Assembly (NCBI RefSeq): GCF_013322225.1
Contig: NZ_JAAMFB010000016.1
Location: 124,001 to 188,000 of the forward strand
Reading direction: 5' to 3'
DNA from: Agrobacterium larrymoorei
GTDB lineage: Bacteria > Pseudomonadota > Alphaproteobacteria > Rhizobiales > Rhizobiaceae
Length of the DNA: 64,000 nucleotides
A program made the position numbers and the translations under genes. A model generated the notes under the pieces. The model did no database searches. It was not told the origin of the DNA and saw only the letters and a list, made by a program, of their open reading frames with translations. This document shows positions 27,776 to 37,813 of this stretch, in pieces. The stretch's first letter is position 1, and each line of letters begins with the position of its first letter.

Positions 27776-29005
27776 ATGTTCAGCAGCTTCTCGCCCCGCA
27801 GCATCACGCTTGCTGCCACCCTGCTCGCCTTGTCCTGCGGCTCCGCGCTTGCCGTCACCCCCATGGCATCTCCGGATGATCCCAAACAGGTGGCTTGTGG
27901 CGGCGATCTTTCCGCATTCCTGCAAGGCGTGAAGGATGAGGCGGTCGCCAAGGGCGTTCCGGCGCAAGCAGTAGACAAGGCACTCGCCGGTGCGCAGATC
28001 GATCAGAAGGTGCTTTCGAGAGACCGCGCGCAGGGCGTATTCCGCCAGACTTTCCTAGAATTCTCGCAGCGCACCGTCAGCCAGGGCCGTCTTGATCTTG
28101 GCCGCAAGAAGCTTCAGGAATTCTCCTCCACCTTCAAGCGCGCAGAGGACGAGTTTGGCGTTCCCGCAGGCGTCATTGCTGCCTTCTGGGCCATGGAAAC
28201 GGATTTCGGTGCCGTTCAGGGCGATTTCAACACGCGCAACGCGCTTGTCACGCTCGCCCACGACTGCCGTCGCCCCGAGCTTTTCCGCCCGCAGTTGATT
28301 GCGCTGACGGAAATGGTGCAGCACGGCGATCTCGATCCTGCGACCAATACAGGCGCCTGGGCCGGTGAAATCGGTCAGGTCCAGATGCTGCCGAAAGACA
28401 TTATTGCTTTCGGCGTGGATGGCGATGGCGACGGCCATGTGAACGTGAAGGGCAGTTCCCCGGATGCGATCCTCACAGCCGCAAAGTTTATCCAGCACCT
28501 CGGCTTCAAGAAGGGCGAGCCTTGGATTCAGGAAGTTTCCGTGCCGGAAAACCTGCCATGGGAAAAATCCGGCCTCGGCGGCACTATGACGGCAGGCGAA
28601 TGGTTCAACCTCGGCGTTACCCCGCGCGATGGTAACAAGAACTTCGCCAATTTGCCAGCAGCCCTCGTCATGCCGCAGGGCCGCAAGGGGCCGACCTTCA
28701 TCACCTACCCGAACTTCAACATCTATCTGGAATGGAACCAGTCCTTCATTTACACCACCTCAGCCGCCTACTTCGCAACGAGGCTCATGGGCGCGCCGGT
28801 TTATGAAAAGGGCAATCCAGATCCCGGCCTGGACGATGCCGCCATGAAGGAACTCCAGACCAAGCTCGATGCAAAGACGCACGATGTCGGCAAGATCGAT
28901 GGTATCCTCGGCTCAGGCACCCGCGTCGCCGTCCAGCGCGAACAGCAGCGCCTCGGCTTGCCTGCGGATGGTTGGCCGACGCGAGAGTTGCTCGACAGGC
29001 TTTGA
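27776..29005 (+). CDS. MltB-type lytic murein transglycosylase with peptidoglycan-binding domain
   Basis: The 409-residue protein has a signal peptide (about 1-26, ending ALA) with no lipobox, a MltB-like SLT_2 domain (catalytic Glu in FWAMETDFG; then GEIGQVQMLP, a putative EF-hand-like DGDGDG and the TAAKFIQHLGF helix), and a C-terminal peptidoglycan_binding_1 module (about 335-409: IDGILGSGTRVAVQREQQRLGL). It is therefore a soluble periplasmic enzyme. GAGGAA precedes the ATG, and a strong terminator follows at 29051-29088. Confidence 0.92.
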   Translation: MFSSFSPRSITLAATLLALSCGSALAVTPMASPDDPKQVACGGDLSAFLQGVKDEAVAKGVPAQAVDKALAGAQIDQKVLSRDRAQGVFRQTFLEFSQRTVSQGRLDLGRKKLQEFSSTFKRAEDEFGVPAGVIAAFWAMETDFGAVQGDFNTRNALVTLAHDCRRPELFRPQLIALTEMVQHGDLDPATNTGAWAGEIGQVQMLPKDIIAFGVDGDGDGHVNVKGSSPDAILTAAKFIQHLGFKKGEPWIQEVSVPENLPWEKSGLGGTMTAGEWFNLGVTPRDGNKNFANLPAALVMPQGRKGPTFITYPNFNIYLEWNQSFIYTTSAAYFATRLMGAPVYEKGNPDPGLDDAAMKELQTKLDAKTHDVGKIDGILGSGTRVAVQREQQRLGLPADGWPTRELLDRL

Positions 29006-29050
29006 TCGTCTGCCCGGACTTTTGCAGACGAAATGACGGAGATTTTAATG

Positions 29051-29088
29051 ATGGCTGTGGCATTAACCACAGCCATTTACTTTTTTTC
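29051..29088 (+). terminator. Rho-independent terminator after the MltB-type gene
   Basis: ATGGCTGTGG (29051-29060) pairs perfectly with CCACAGCCAT (29067-29076) around a six-base loop, followed by TTAC and seven T. Confidence 0.85.
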
Positions 29089-29257
29089 ACATCCGAAGAA
29101 CGAATTTTTCACTCTGTAATATAAGTTGTTTTTCAAAGGATTGCTGCCGCAATTTCATCCATGTTGAGCTCAATTGGTGTGCAGCGCATCATAAAAAGCG
29201 CTTTTCAAGAGACACAAAACGGTCATAATGCTTACTGTCAACGAACAGGAGGCAAGC

Positions 29258-29335
29258 ATGGGACTTACAAATTCTCTTAATGCCTTAGCAGTCGGTATGG
29301 CGTTTGCGTTCGTCGGGGTGATGCTTTTCATCTGA
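29258..29335 (+). CDS. 25-residue membrane microprotein, not recognised
   Basis: A 25-codon frame opens at an ATG preceded by AGGAGG at a five-base spacing, the strongest ribosome site in this part of the window. The peptide starts MGLTNSLNALAVG and continues as one hydrophobic helix to the stop. Upstream, CATAAT (29224-29229) with CTTTTC 17 bases earlier is a possible promoter, and a strong terminator follows 55 bases after the stop. The 441-base interval 29006-29446 contains nothing else. A single-span inner-membrane microprotein is the simplest reading; function unknown. Confidence 0.55.
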   Translation: MGLTNSLNALAVGMAFAFVGVMLFI

Positions 29336-29389
29336 CGTAAACGTTGGGGTTTAGGACGCATACTCGAAAGTTGATCCTTATAAGCCATT

Positions 29390-29424
29390 AAAAAAGCGCA
29401 GGTTTTAGTACCTGCGCTTTTTTT
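29390..29424. terminator. Bidirectional terminator between the microprotein and metF
   Basis: GCGCAGGT (29396-29403) pairs with ACCTGCGC (29410-29417), flanked by six A on the left and seven T on the right, so it has a U-tract in both directions. It serves the microprotein unit from the left and metF from the right. Confidence 0.85.
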
Positions 29425-29446
29425 ATTCCTTGAATTTTAGCTGCTC

Positions 29447-30343
29447 TCAGGCCGCAGTTTTGCGGGTCGGACGATAGCCGACATTCTCAAGAGTTGCGTT
29501 GACCAGTGGCGCGCGATTCATCGTGTAGAGATGGAATTCGTTAACGCCGCGACGGCGGAGGTCGAGAATCTGTTCGGCAGCGACGTCTGCAGAAACTTTC
29601 GCACGACCGGCCGGGTCTTCGTCGTAGCCTGCAAAACGATCGTCCAGAAACGCAGGGATCGTCGTCCCCGCGCGTCCGGCAAAGCGCTTCAGCTGCGTGA
29701 GGTTCTGGATAGGCATAATGCCGGGCACGACGGGGATGCGTATGCCAGCCTTCACAACGCGCTCCATGTAACGTTCATACATGTCGTTATCGAAGAAGAA
29801 CTGCGTCAGCGCACGGGTCGCGCCATTGTCCGCCTTGCGCTTCAACATGTCGATATCGACGTCCAGGCTGGCGCTCTGCGGATGCTTTTCCGGGTAGGCG
29901 GAGACGGAGATTTCGAAATCGCTGATTTCGCGCAGTCCCTGCACGAGTGCCGCCGCATTCTCATAACCCTGCGAGTGAGGCTGGTAAGGCGTACCGATGC
30001 CGGTGGATGGATCGCCACGCAGCGCCACGAAGTGCTTCACGCCGGCAGCGCGAAACTCTTCCACGACGGCGTGAACTTCATCCTTGCTGGCATCCACGCA
30101 GGTCAGGTGCGCGGCAGTTGCCAGACCGGCAACAGAAATCATGCGTCGCACCGCATCGAGTGTCGGTGCCTTCGTGGTGCCGCCTGCGCCGTAGGTTACG
30201 GACACGAAATCCGGATTCCAGCGGGAAAGCTCTTCGACCGTTTCCCAAAGCTGGATGTCCATATCCGGGCTTTTCGGGGGAAAGAATTCAAAAGAGAGCC
30301 TGAAATCACCATTAATGTGGCGATTGGTGTCAGTGTTCGTCAT
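29447..30343 (-). CDS. metF: 5,10-methylenetetrahydrofolate reductase MetF
   Basis: MetF reduces 5,10-methylene-THF to 5-methyl-THF, the methyl donor for methionine synthase (metH at 50 kb in this window). The 298-residue TIM-barrel flavoprotein has the N-terminal SFEFFPPKSP with the catalytic Glu, FVSVTYGAGG, and ALRGDP. The ATG at 30341-30343 has GGAGG seven bases upstream; the start is one base after the stop of the regulator gene, so the two are cotranscribed. Confidence 0.96.
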   Translation of the reverse strand: MTNTDTNRHINGDFRLSFEFFPPKSPDMDIQLWETVEELSRWNPDFVSVTYGAGGTTKAPTLDAVRRMISVAGLATAAHLTCVDASKDEVHAVVEEFRAAGVKHFVALRGDPSTGIGTPYQPHSQGYENAAALVQGLREISDFEISVSAYPEKHPQSASLDVDIDMLKRKADNGATRALTQFFFDNDMYERYMERVVKAGIRIPVVPGIMPIQNLTQLKRFAGRAGTTIPAFLDDRFAGYDEDPAGRAKVSADVAAEQILDLRRRGVNEFHLYTMNRAPLVNATLENVGYRPTRKTAA

Positions 30344-30344
30344 G

Positions 30345-31376
30345 TCATGCCCTCCCGGCAGAAAGAAGCGGAGCTGCAACCTGCCCCTCGCCTGCAATCA
30401 GCAAGCGCGGATCGCGGGCAACCCAGATTGTTACGTCAAGCGATTTGGCGGAAGCTTTGCCGGAATGCAGATCAAACGCCTTTTCAGGCGAGAGCCCGGC
30501 CTTCTTGAGCCACTCCTCCATGGTTTGATGCGAAAATCCGAGGCGAACATGAGCATGTTCCTCCCGCAGATATTCGAGTGAATGCGGCGCCAGATCGATC
30601 ACTACCAGCCGACCGTTCGGCCGAAGCATCCGTGCCGCTTCGGCAATCGCCATTTCCGGGTGATCGAGAAAGTGAAGCACCTGATGGACGACCACCAGAT
30701 CGAAATCCTGACCTTCCAGCGGCAAATTGAGAATATCGCCATGCCGGACGGAGGCATGTGCAACCCCTGCCCTGTCCAGATTGGAGCGAGCAACGGCCAG
30801 CATGTCGCGACTGGCATCGACCCCTATGGCACGGCGATAGATGCCGCTCAGCAATTGCAGGATACGGCCCGTGCCGGTGCCAAGGTCAAGCATCGAATCG
30901 ACCGGCGTGGTGCCGATCAGCTTCAACAGCGCGCTTTCAACCGCTTCGTCGCTGACATGCAGACGGCGCAGTTCATCCCATGCAGAGGCATTGCGGCTGA
31001 AATAATCCTGCGCGCGGTCAGCCCGCACGCGCTTGACCGCGTTTAGACGTTCGCTATCGCGAAGCAGAACGGCATCCGTAGACGAAGCAACGGAAAGCAG
31101 CGATTTTACCAGCTCGGCGGCCTTGCCATCTTGCCTTAAACGGAAGTATGCCCACGCACCTTCCTGATAACGGTCGATAAGATTTTCTTCGGCCAGCAAC
31201 TTCAGGTGACGCGAGATGCGCGGCTGTGACTGACCGAGGATCTCGGTAAGGTCAGTGACTGTCAGATCGCCCGCGGACAAAAGGGCAAGCAAACGAAACC
31301 GCGTCGGCTCTCCCGACGCTTTTAGCAGCCCTACCAGATTATCCAGCCCTAAAGCCAAAGCCCCAACCCCATCCAA
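30345..31376 (-). CDS. ArsR-family regulator fused to a SAM-dependent methyltransferase domain (SahR-like)
   Basis: Residues about 10-90 form an ArsR winged helix (GEPTRFRLLALLSAGDLTV, the recognition-helix stretch GQSQPRISRHLKLL); residues about 140-300 form a class I methyltransferase domain (MLDLGTGTGRILQ). There is no metal-binding Cys motif, so a small-molecule ligand is likelier. Comparative genomics has described SahR, an ArsR-type regulator of the methionine cycle responsive to S-adenosylhomocysteine; cotranscription with metF and the shared operator at metH support that assignment. The only starts in frame are TTG (31374-31376, used here) or a TTG six codons later, without clear ribosome sites, so the N-terminus is uncertain. 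Confidence 0.8.
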   Translation of the reverse strand: MDGVGALALGLDNLVGLLKASGEPTRFRLLALLSAGDLTVTDLTEILGQSQPRISRHLKLLAEENLIDRYQEGAWAYFRLRQDGKAAELVKSLLSVASSTDAVLLRDSERLNAVKRVRADRAQDYFSRNASAWDELRRLHVSDEAVESALLKLIGTTPVDSMLDLGTGTGRILQLLSGIYRRAIGVDASRDMLAVARSNLDRAGVAHASVRHGDILNLPLEGQDFDLVVVHQVLHFLDHPEMAIAEAARMLRPNGRLVVIDLAPHSLEYLREEHAHVRLGFSHQTMEEWLKKAGLSPEKAFDLHSGKASAKSLDVTIWVARDPRLLIAGEGQVAAPLLSAGRA

Positions 31377-31382
31377 TCAACA

Positions 31383-31422
31383 TATAAAGATATCTTTATA
31401 CGATTTGATTTGGAGCTGCAAG
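31383..31422 (-). promoter_or_regulatory. Regulator-metF promoter with operator palindrome over the -10
   Basis: TATAAAGATATCTTTATA (31383-31400) is an 18-base perfect palindrome. On the minus strand its first six bases, TATAAA, form a -10 box, with CTTGCA (31422-31417) 16 bases upstream. The same palindrome core, in the same relation to a -10 and with the same spacer, lies before metH. Bound repressor would occlude polymerase. The rest of 31377-31696 holds only a copy of an intergenic repeat (31602-31653). Confidence 0.75.
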
Positions 31423-31601
31423 AGGAAGCGATGTTGGTTAGAGAGCATTGGGTGCAAAAAGGGTGAGAGTGGCGCCTTCTTTAAGGAGCGTGAATTTTGG
31501 ACATTCTGGCGGAACGCAACTCTTCCGTAGTGCGGAACTTGATTCACTGCTGTTCGGTTTAAATCAAGATCCTAGTTTGTCCCAAAACGATCGCCGCCCT
31601 T

Positions 31602-31653
31602 ATTCCTGTGCTTGTCACAGGAATTCAGCCAACGCGCAGATGCGCGTTGGCTC
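31602..31653. repeat. Partial copy of the ATTCCTGTG intergenic repeat
   Basis: ATTCCTGTG, CTTGT and CACAGGAAT (31602-31624) form a near-perfect hairpin identical to the left arm of the 122-bp element at 40706-40827. It is followed by a second hairpin, GCCAACGCGC/GCGCGTTGGC. It looks like a truncated copy of that element. Confidence 0.6.
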
Positions 31654-31696
31654 AACCGTAGATCAAGTCCGAGATTACGAAGCTCGAGAACCTAAA

Positions 31697-33997
31697 TCAA
31701 AACTCCGTCCAATCCTCTGAAACCTTAACCGCCGCGTTTCCATGAACCATAGGCGCAGTACGTCTCCCCGGCACCTCCCGGCGCACCGCAGACGGCGGGG
31801 CCGCAGCGCGCATCGTTTCCGCCATACCTCGTAGCTGGCTTGCGGCCTGACCCAACTGGAAGTGCGACAGCAGCGACTTCAGATTGGCACTCTCCTGCGC
31901 CAGAGACGCACCGGCGGCGTTCATTTCTTCGACCATTGCGGCGTTCTGCTGGGTGGCCTGATCCATGTGGTTGACCGCCGTATTGACCTCGGCAAGACCG
32001 GCGGACTGCTCCTGTGCGGCGGTGGCGATGGCTTCCATGTGGGCGTTGACGGACTGGACGAGTTCGGCAATTTCCCCAAGGCCCGTGCCGGTATCGCTGA
32101 CGAGGCGAACGCCTTCGCTGACGGCGATGGCGGAGTTGCCGATCAGCTCCTTGATCTCCTTGGCTGCCTTGGCGGAACGCTGTGCGAGCTCACGAACCTC
32201 CTGAGCGACGACCGCAAAGCCCTTGCCAGCCTCACCTGCACGCGCTGCTTCCACACCGGCGTTCAGAGCGAGAAGGTTGGTCTGGAAGGCGATTTCATCG
32301 ATCACGCCGATGATCTGGCCGATCTGCTTGGACGAATCCTCGATCTTGCCCATGGCTTCCACGGCGTTACGCACGACGTCGCCCGAATTGCCGGCCTTGT
32401 CTCGCGCATTACGAACAACGATACGAGCTTCGGCTGCGCGCTTTGAGGTAGACGTAACGTTTGCCGTGATCTGCTCCAGCGCTGCTGCCGTTTCTTCGAG
32501 AGATGCGGCCTGCTGTTCGGTGCGCTTGGAAAGATCGTCCGATGCAGACGATACCTCATTCGAGCCGCCGGTAACGGTCGAGACCGACTGGCCGACGCTG
32601 GTCAGCGTTTCGCGCAGTTGACGAACCGAGCTGTTGAAATCCACACGCAGGGCTTCAAACTGTGAAGACAATGGCTGGTGCAGCTCACAAAGCATGTCGC
32701 CTGCGGCCAGCCGCTTCATGCTTTCCGCAAAGGCGCTGGTGGCCTGCACCAGACGCGCTTCGGCTTCCGCCTCTGCCGCGCGCTGCATTTCTGCGCGTTC
32801 ACGCTCTGCACGGGCGCGGTTGTCGGCTTCCGACGCTTCCAGTTCGCGATTGCGGATGGCGGCCTGACGGAAGACTTCGACAGCCTGCTCCATGTCCCCA
32901 ATCTCATCCTTACGACCGGAAGAAATTGCGGCATCGTCGATCTGACCGTGGACCAGCTTGCCCATGGCGCCCACCATGGAGCGGATGGGGCGCACCACCG
33001 TCATAGCCATCAGGCTGGAGAAGGCCACCATGAAGAGGCCACCGGCGAGACTGAGCAAAGCGATGATGACAAGGTTCTGGAAAGCGTTGCCTGCATATTC
33101 CGTCGCAAGGCCGGAAATGTCACTCAGGCTTTCGTTCTCGACACTCTTCAAGACTTCGATCTGCTTGGTAGCTGTAGCAAACCATGTCTTTGCATCGAGC
33201 GCACTTAAATCGGCACTCTCGCCATTTGCCAGAATGCGGTTACGCAAGCCAGAAAGTTCAGCGGAGCCTGCCGCGAGCATACCGGTGAAGCGCGCATTTT
33301 TGTCGGGGTTCTGGGCGCTCATGAATGCGCTGATCAAAGCCTGTTGACCGCCCGCCATTGCAGCAAAGGAGGCAAATCGTGCCGCATCCATCTTTTTCGC
33401 CGCAATGAACCCGTTACCGAGGCCGCGCTCCTGCCCGGCAAGTTCCTTTGCCTTCATCAACTCCACAAAGGCGGCAATATGTCTGGAGATGACCGGATCG
33501 TCCGCTTCGCCAACCAGTTCCCCTGCGATACCGATCACACTGGCGATGGCTGATGTATAGGCAGCAAACGCTTGCGGTCCCGTCGCGGAGCTTCCATCAA
33601 CCGCCTGACGGATCTGCTTTGCGGCATCGAGGCTGGTTTTGGTCGCGACCTGCTGGCTGGACGCCTGACCGTCACCGAGATCCGAAAGCGTCTTGGAAAT
33701 AAGGTCAAACTGACCCACGGCGCCATCAGTCTGCGTGCGGGCGCTGGATAATTCCGCGCCATTCTGCGCGCCTTTCGAGCCAATGAAGCCTGCCGTCAAA
33801 CCGCGCTCTACCTGAAGAGAGTGGGCGATATCGCTCAGCTTCTTAAGCTGATCGCCGATCACCACGATCTCGTTCATGTTGCGATAATCGCTCCAGCGCT
33901 CGGAGACCTGAACGTAGCTCAGATAGCCAGCAGCGAGCATAGGCAAAGTGACGGCCGTCCAAAGCCGCTTACTGATTGAAACGTCAACCAACTTCAT
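31697..33997 (-). CDS. Methyl-accepting chemotaxis protein with NIT sensor domain
   Basis: The 766-residue transducer has an N-terminal membrane segment (about 10-28), a periplasmic helical NIT-type sensor ([14 protein letters not shown]; family known for nitrate/nitrite sensing), a second membrane segment (about 300-325), HAMP, and a long cytoplasmic signalling domain with the hairpin tip [21 protein letters not shown]. The C-terminus ends EDWTEF, resembling the aromatic-acidic pentapeptide that docks CheR/CheB. The ATG at 33995-33997 has AGGGG seven bases upstream. Upstream TTGACA (34151-34146) with an AT-rich stretch may be its promoter. Ligand unproven. Confidence 0.9.
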   Translation of the reverse strand: MKLVDVSISKRLWTAVTLPMLAAGYLSYVQVSERWSDYRNMNEIVVIGDQLKKLSDIAHSLQVERGLTAGFIGSKGAQNGAELSSARTQTDGAVGQFDLISKTLSDLGDGQASSQQVATKTSLDAAKQIRQAVDGSSATGPQAFAAYTSAIASVIGIAGELVGEADDPVISRHIAAFVELMKAKELAGQERGLGNGFIAAKKMDAARFASFAAMAGGQQALISAFMSAQNPDKNARFTGMLAAGSAELSGLRNRILANGESADLSALDAKTWFATATKQIEVLKSVENESLSDISGLATEYAGNAFQNLVIIALLSLAGGLFMVAFSSLMAMTVVRPIRSMVGAMGKLVHGQIDDAAISSGRKDEIGDMEQAVEVFRQAAIRNRELEASEADNRARAERERAEMQRAAEAEAEARLVQATSAFAESMKRLAAGDMLCELHQPLSSQFEALRVDFNSSVRQLRETLTSVGQSVSTVTGGSNEVSSASDDLSKRTEQQAASLEETAAALEQITANVTSTSKRAAEARIVVRNARDKAGNSGDVVRNAVEAMGKIEDSSKQIGQIIGVIDEIAFQTNLLALNAGVEAARAGEAGKGFAVVAQEVRELAQRSAKAAKEIKELIGNSAIAVSEGVRLVSDTGTGLGEIAELVQSVNAHMEAIATAAQEQSAGLAEVNTAVNHMDQATQQNAAMVEEMNAAGASLAQESANLKSLLSHFQLGQAASQLRGMAETMRAAAPPSAVRREVPGRRTAPMVHGNAAVKVSEDWTEF

Positions 33998-34158
33998 GAG
34001 GCACCCCTGTATCGTGACCTCATGCCACCCGCATGCGCAACTCATACGCGCAATAGCAGTTAACATTGGCTTTATTAAATAACTCTAAATAACTTACACT
34101 ATACTTAGCTATGGCAACTATTGATAAAAATCAACAATATACAACTGTCAATCTGTTT

Positions 34159-34194
34159 AAAATAAAAGCCGCCGCATAATATTAATGCAGCGAC
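34159..34194 (-). terminator. Terminator after ettA
   Basis: On the minus strand GTCGCTGCAT (34194-34185) pairs with ATGCGGCGGC (34177-34168) using two G-U pairs, followed by TTTTATTTT. It lies 30 bases after the ettA stop. Confidence 0.7.
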
Positions 34195-34223
34195 TCGGTA
34201 TTTTTGCCGATAATTAATGCAAC

Positions 34224-35873
<1,650 letters not shown>

Positions 35874-35959
35874 TGTAGCGAATGCTCCACGTCGGATTGG
35901 AAAATGCGAATTGGGAAATTTGCCGCTATGTAAGGTAAACGGGGCTGAGGGGCAACCTC

Positions 35960-36060
35960 TTAGAGCGCCGCGCGTCCTTTTTGGACGCACAAAGGACGCT
36001 CTAATTTTTTTAACCTCGCATCGTAGTTTCCGAAAATCGATTCCGATTTTCGGGTCGATG
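35960..36060. repeat. Composite palindromic repeat between ettA and the hydrolase gene
   Basis: Two hairpins lie in tandem. The first has outer arms TTAGAGCG/CGCTCTAA (35960-35967, 35997-36004) enclosing GCGTCC/GGACGC. The second is CCGAAAATCG/CGATTTTCGG (36030-36039, 36044-36053), followed by GTCGATGCTG. The second resembles the hairpin after pfp. The pair looks like a dispersed Rhizobiaceae intergenic repeat rather than a terminator, since no plus-strand gene ends here. Confidence 0.6.
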
Positions 36061-36091
36061 CTGCCCTCATAATAAGCGGCCGGGAGTAACG

Positions 36092-37051
36092 ATGAAAGAC
36101 GATCTGATGTTTGGCGAAATCCACCGGCTGGAAAGCCCCTCCGGCGCAACTCTCGCCTACCGGCACGAGCCCGCGCGTGGAGAACCGCGCGGCGTTCTGC
36201 TCATTTGCCATGGCTTGGTCGAACATGCCGGACGCTATCGCCGCTTCGCAGATTTCATGGCCGAACGCGGCTTCGAGATTTACGCTCACGACCACCGCGG
36301 CCACGGACGCACGAAGGCGGATGATGCTCCGATTGGCCGTTTCGCCTGGAAGGACGGGCATTACAAAGCAGTCGAAGACGTTATGGCGATGCGAAACCTC
36401 ATCGCCGAGCGCCACCCTACCCTGCCCGTCATCCTCTTCGGCCACTCCATGGGCGGCCTGATTGCGCTCAACACCGCCGTCAGCCACCCGGATCGCTTCA
36501 ACGCGCTGTCCATCTGGAACTCAAATTTCAATTGCGGCGTGATGGGCAGGATCGCTCAGGTCGTGTTGCGGCTCGAAAAGATGCTGAAGGGTTCCGATGT
36601 GCCAAGCGGCATTCTGCCCAAGGCAACCTTTCGAATCTGGAACGGAAAGATGCCGGAAAAACGCACCACGGCGGATTGGCTGAGCCATGATAGGGAAGTG
36701 GTGGATGCTTACGTGAACGATCCGCTATGCCAGTTCGAAGCCAGCGTTTCACTCTGGCAGGACGTGTTCGCGATGTCCTATCGCGGACCGAAACTCATGG
36801 AGCGCTTGCCGAAGGATTTGCCGATACTGGTTGTCAGCGGAGACGAGGATGCCGCGACCAATGACGGAAAGGAAATTCGCTGGCTTGCTGGGCGGTTTCG
36901 TGAGGCGGGTTTTACCGACGTGGAGGACACGATCTATAAAGGTATGCGTCATGAGACGTTGAATGAGATCGGCTGGGAAGGACCGGCAGCGGATTTTGCG
37001 GGTTGGGCTGATAGGTCAGTCGCCGTACATAATTTCATAAATCGTTTTTAA
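36092..37051 (+). CDS. Alpha/beta hydrolase, monoacylglycerol lipase / lysophospholipase-like
   Basis: The 319-residue protein is a hydrolase_4-type serine esterase: oxyanion-region CHGLVEHAGRYRRFADF, HDHRGHG, nucleophile elbow GHSMGG (Ser near 120), a late acidic SGDEDAA and a C-terminal His in GMRHETLNE. There is no signal peptide. GGGAG lies upstream of the ATG. The family hydrolyses lysophospholipids or monoacylglycerols; the exact substrate is unknown. It may be cotranscribed with the toxin-antitoxin pair 15 bases downstream, though the pair is probably autonomous. Confidence 0.88.
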   Translation: MKDDLMFGEIHRLESPSGATLAYRHEPARGEPRGVLLICHGLVEHAGRYRRFADFMAERGFEIYAHDHRGHGRTKADDAPIGRFAWKDGHYKAVEDVMAMRNLIAERHPTLPVILFGHSMGGLIALNTAVSHPDRFNALSIWNSNFNCGVMGRIAQVVLRLEKMLKGSDVPSGILPKATFRIWNGKMPEKRTTADWLSHDREVVDAYVNDPLCQFEASVSLWQDVFAMSYRGPKLMERLPKDLPILVVSGDEDAATNDGKEIRWLAGRFREAGFTDVEDTIYKGMRHETLNEIGWEGPAADFAGWADRSVAVHNFINRF

Positions 37052-37066
37052 ACGAATAAAATAGAC

Positions 37067-37389
37067 ATGTTTGAGATAAAGCATTATCTTACAGAAGACG
37101 GTGAAATCCGATCACAAAATGGCTTGGCGAGTTGCGTGACGTTCAAGCGAAGATTGCCATTACCAGACGCCTTAACAGGTTGGAAAAAGGCAACTTCGGA
37201 GACTTCAAACCCATACGGGATGGAGTTCACGAACTGCGCATCGATACCGGGCCGGGCTACAGGGTCTATTATGCCCGCTCTGGCAAAACGGTCATGCTGC
37301 TTCTATGCGGCGGCTCGAAACGAACGCAGAGCAGCGACATAGACAAGGCGTGCGAATATTGGCGCGACTGGCAGAGCCGGACAGACTGA
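37067..37389 (+). pseudogene. HigB/RelE-type toxin gene with a one-base frameshift
   Basis: Frame 1 from the ATG at 37067 begins MFEIKHYLTEDGEI as expected for the addiction-module killer family, then loses similarity near 37108-37110. The rest of the protein (KWLGELRDVQAKI..., then PGYRVYYARSGKTVMLLLCGGSK and DIDKACEYWRDW) continues in another frame to the stop at 37389. Restoring one base in the ATCCG stretch joins both parts into a normal ~107-residue toxin. This is either a true inactivating deletion or a sequencing error. An internal ATG at 37132 would give only the C-terminal 85 residues. The antitoxin gene downstream is intact. Confidence 0.75.
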
Positions 37390-37400
37390 AGGAACACGCC

Positions 37401-37712
37401 ATGAAAGACAAAAGCCACGATGATGCGATGGCGGACTTGTTTCGGGATGACCCTGCATTCGCGGCAGCAACACTGGATGCAATTTTGGCCGATGGCAATC
37501 AGGGCGAGTTGATGGTGACACTTCGGCAGATGGCGAAAGCGTTTGGCGGCGTAACGCAGGTCGCAAAAGATGCAGACCTGAACGCAACGCAACTCTATCG
37601 AACCCTGTCGGTCAAGGGAAACCCTGAACTGCGCAGTCTGAGCGCGATCCTGCGCACGATGGGATTGCGTCTCGCCATCCAACCGATCTCAGACCACGCC
37701 GCAAACCACTAA
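37401..37712 (+). CDS. HigA-type addiction-module antitoxin, HTH protein
   Basis: The 103-residue protein ends in a helix-turn-helix (MAKAFGGVTQVAKDADLNATQLYRTLS) followed by NPELRSLSAILRTMGLRLAI, the usual form of the antidote partner of RelE/HigB-like killers. AAGGA lies about nine bases before the ATG at 37401, which is 11 bases after the toxin stop; an in-frame ATG at 37305 inside the toxin gene is rejected. It should bind the toxin and repress the pair. Confidence 0.85.
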   Translation: MKDKSHDDAMADLFRDDPAFAAATLDAILADGNQGELMVTLRQMAKAFGGVTQVAKDADLNATQLYRTLSVKGNPELRSLSAILRTMGLRLAIQPISDHAANH

Positions 37713-37813
37713 CCACTCAGACTTTTCCCAAACGGAATAAACCCATGAGATAATTTCAGATGCGCGTATTCATCGGCCTCTTTATAAGGCCAGATGAAAG
37801 CATAGGGAATTCC

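Noticed and set aside
31448..31720. A 90-codon plus-strand frame between the regulator and chemoreceptor genes
   Set aside because: Half of it is translation of the ATTCCTGTG repeat and it runs into the chemoreceptor 3' end; no ribosome site.
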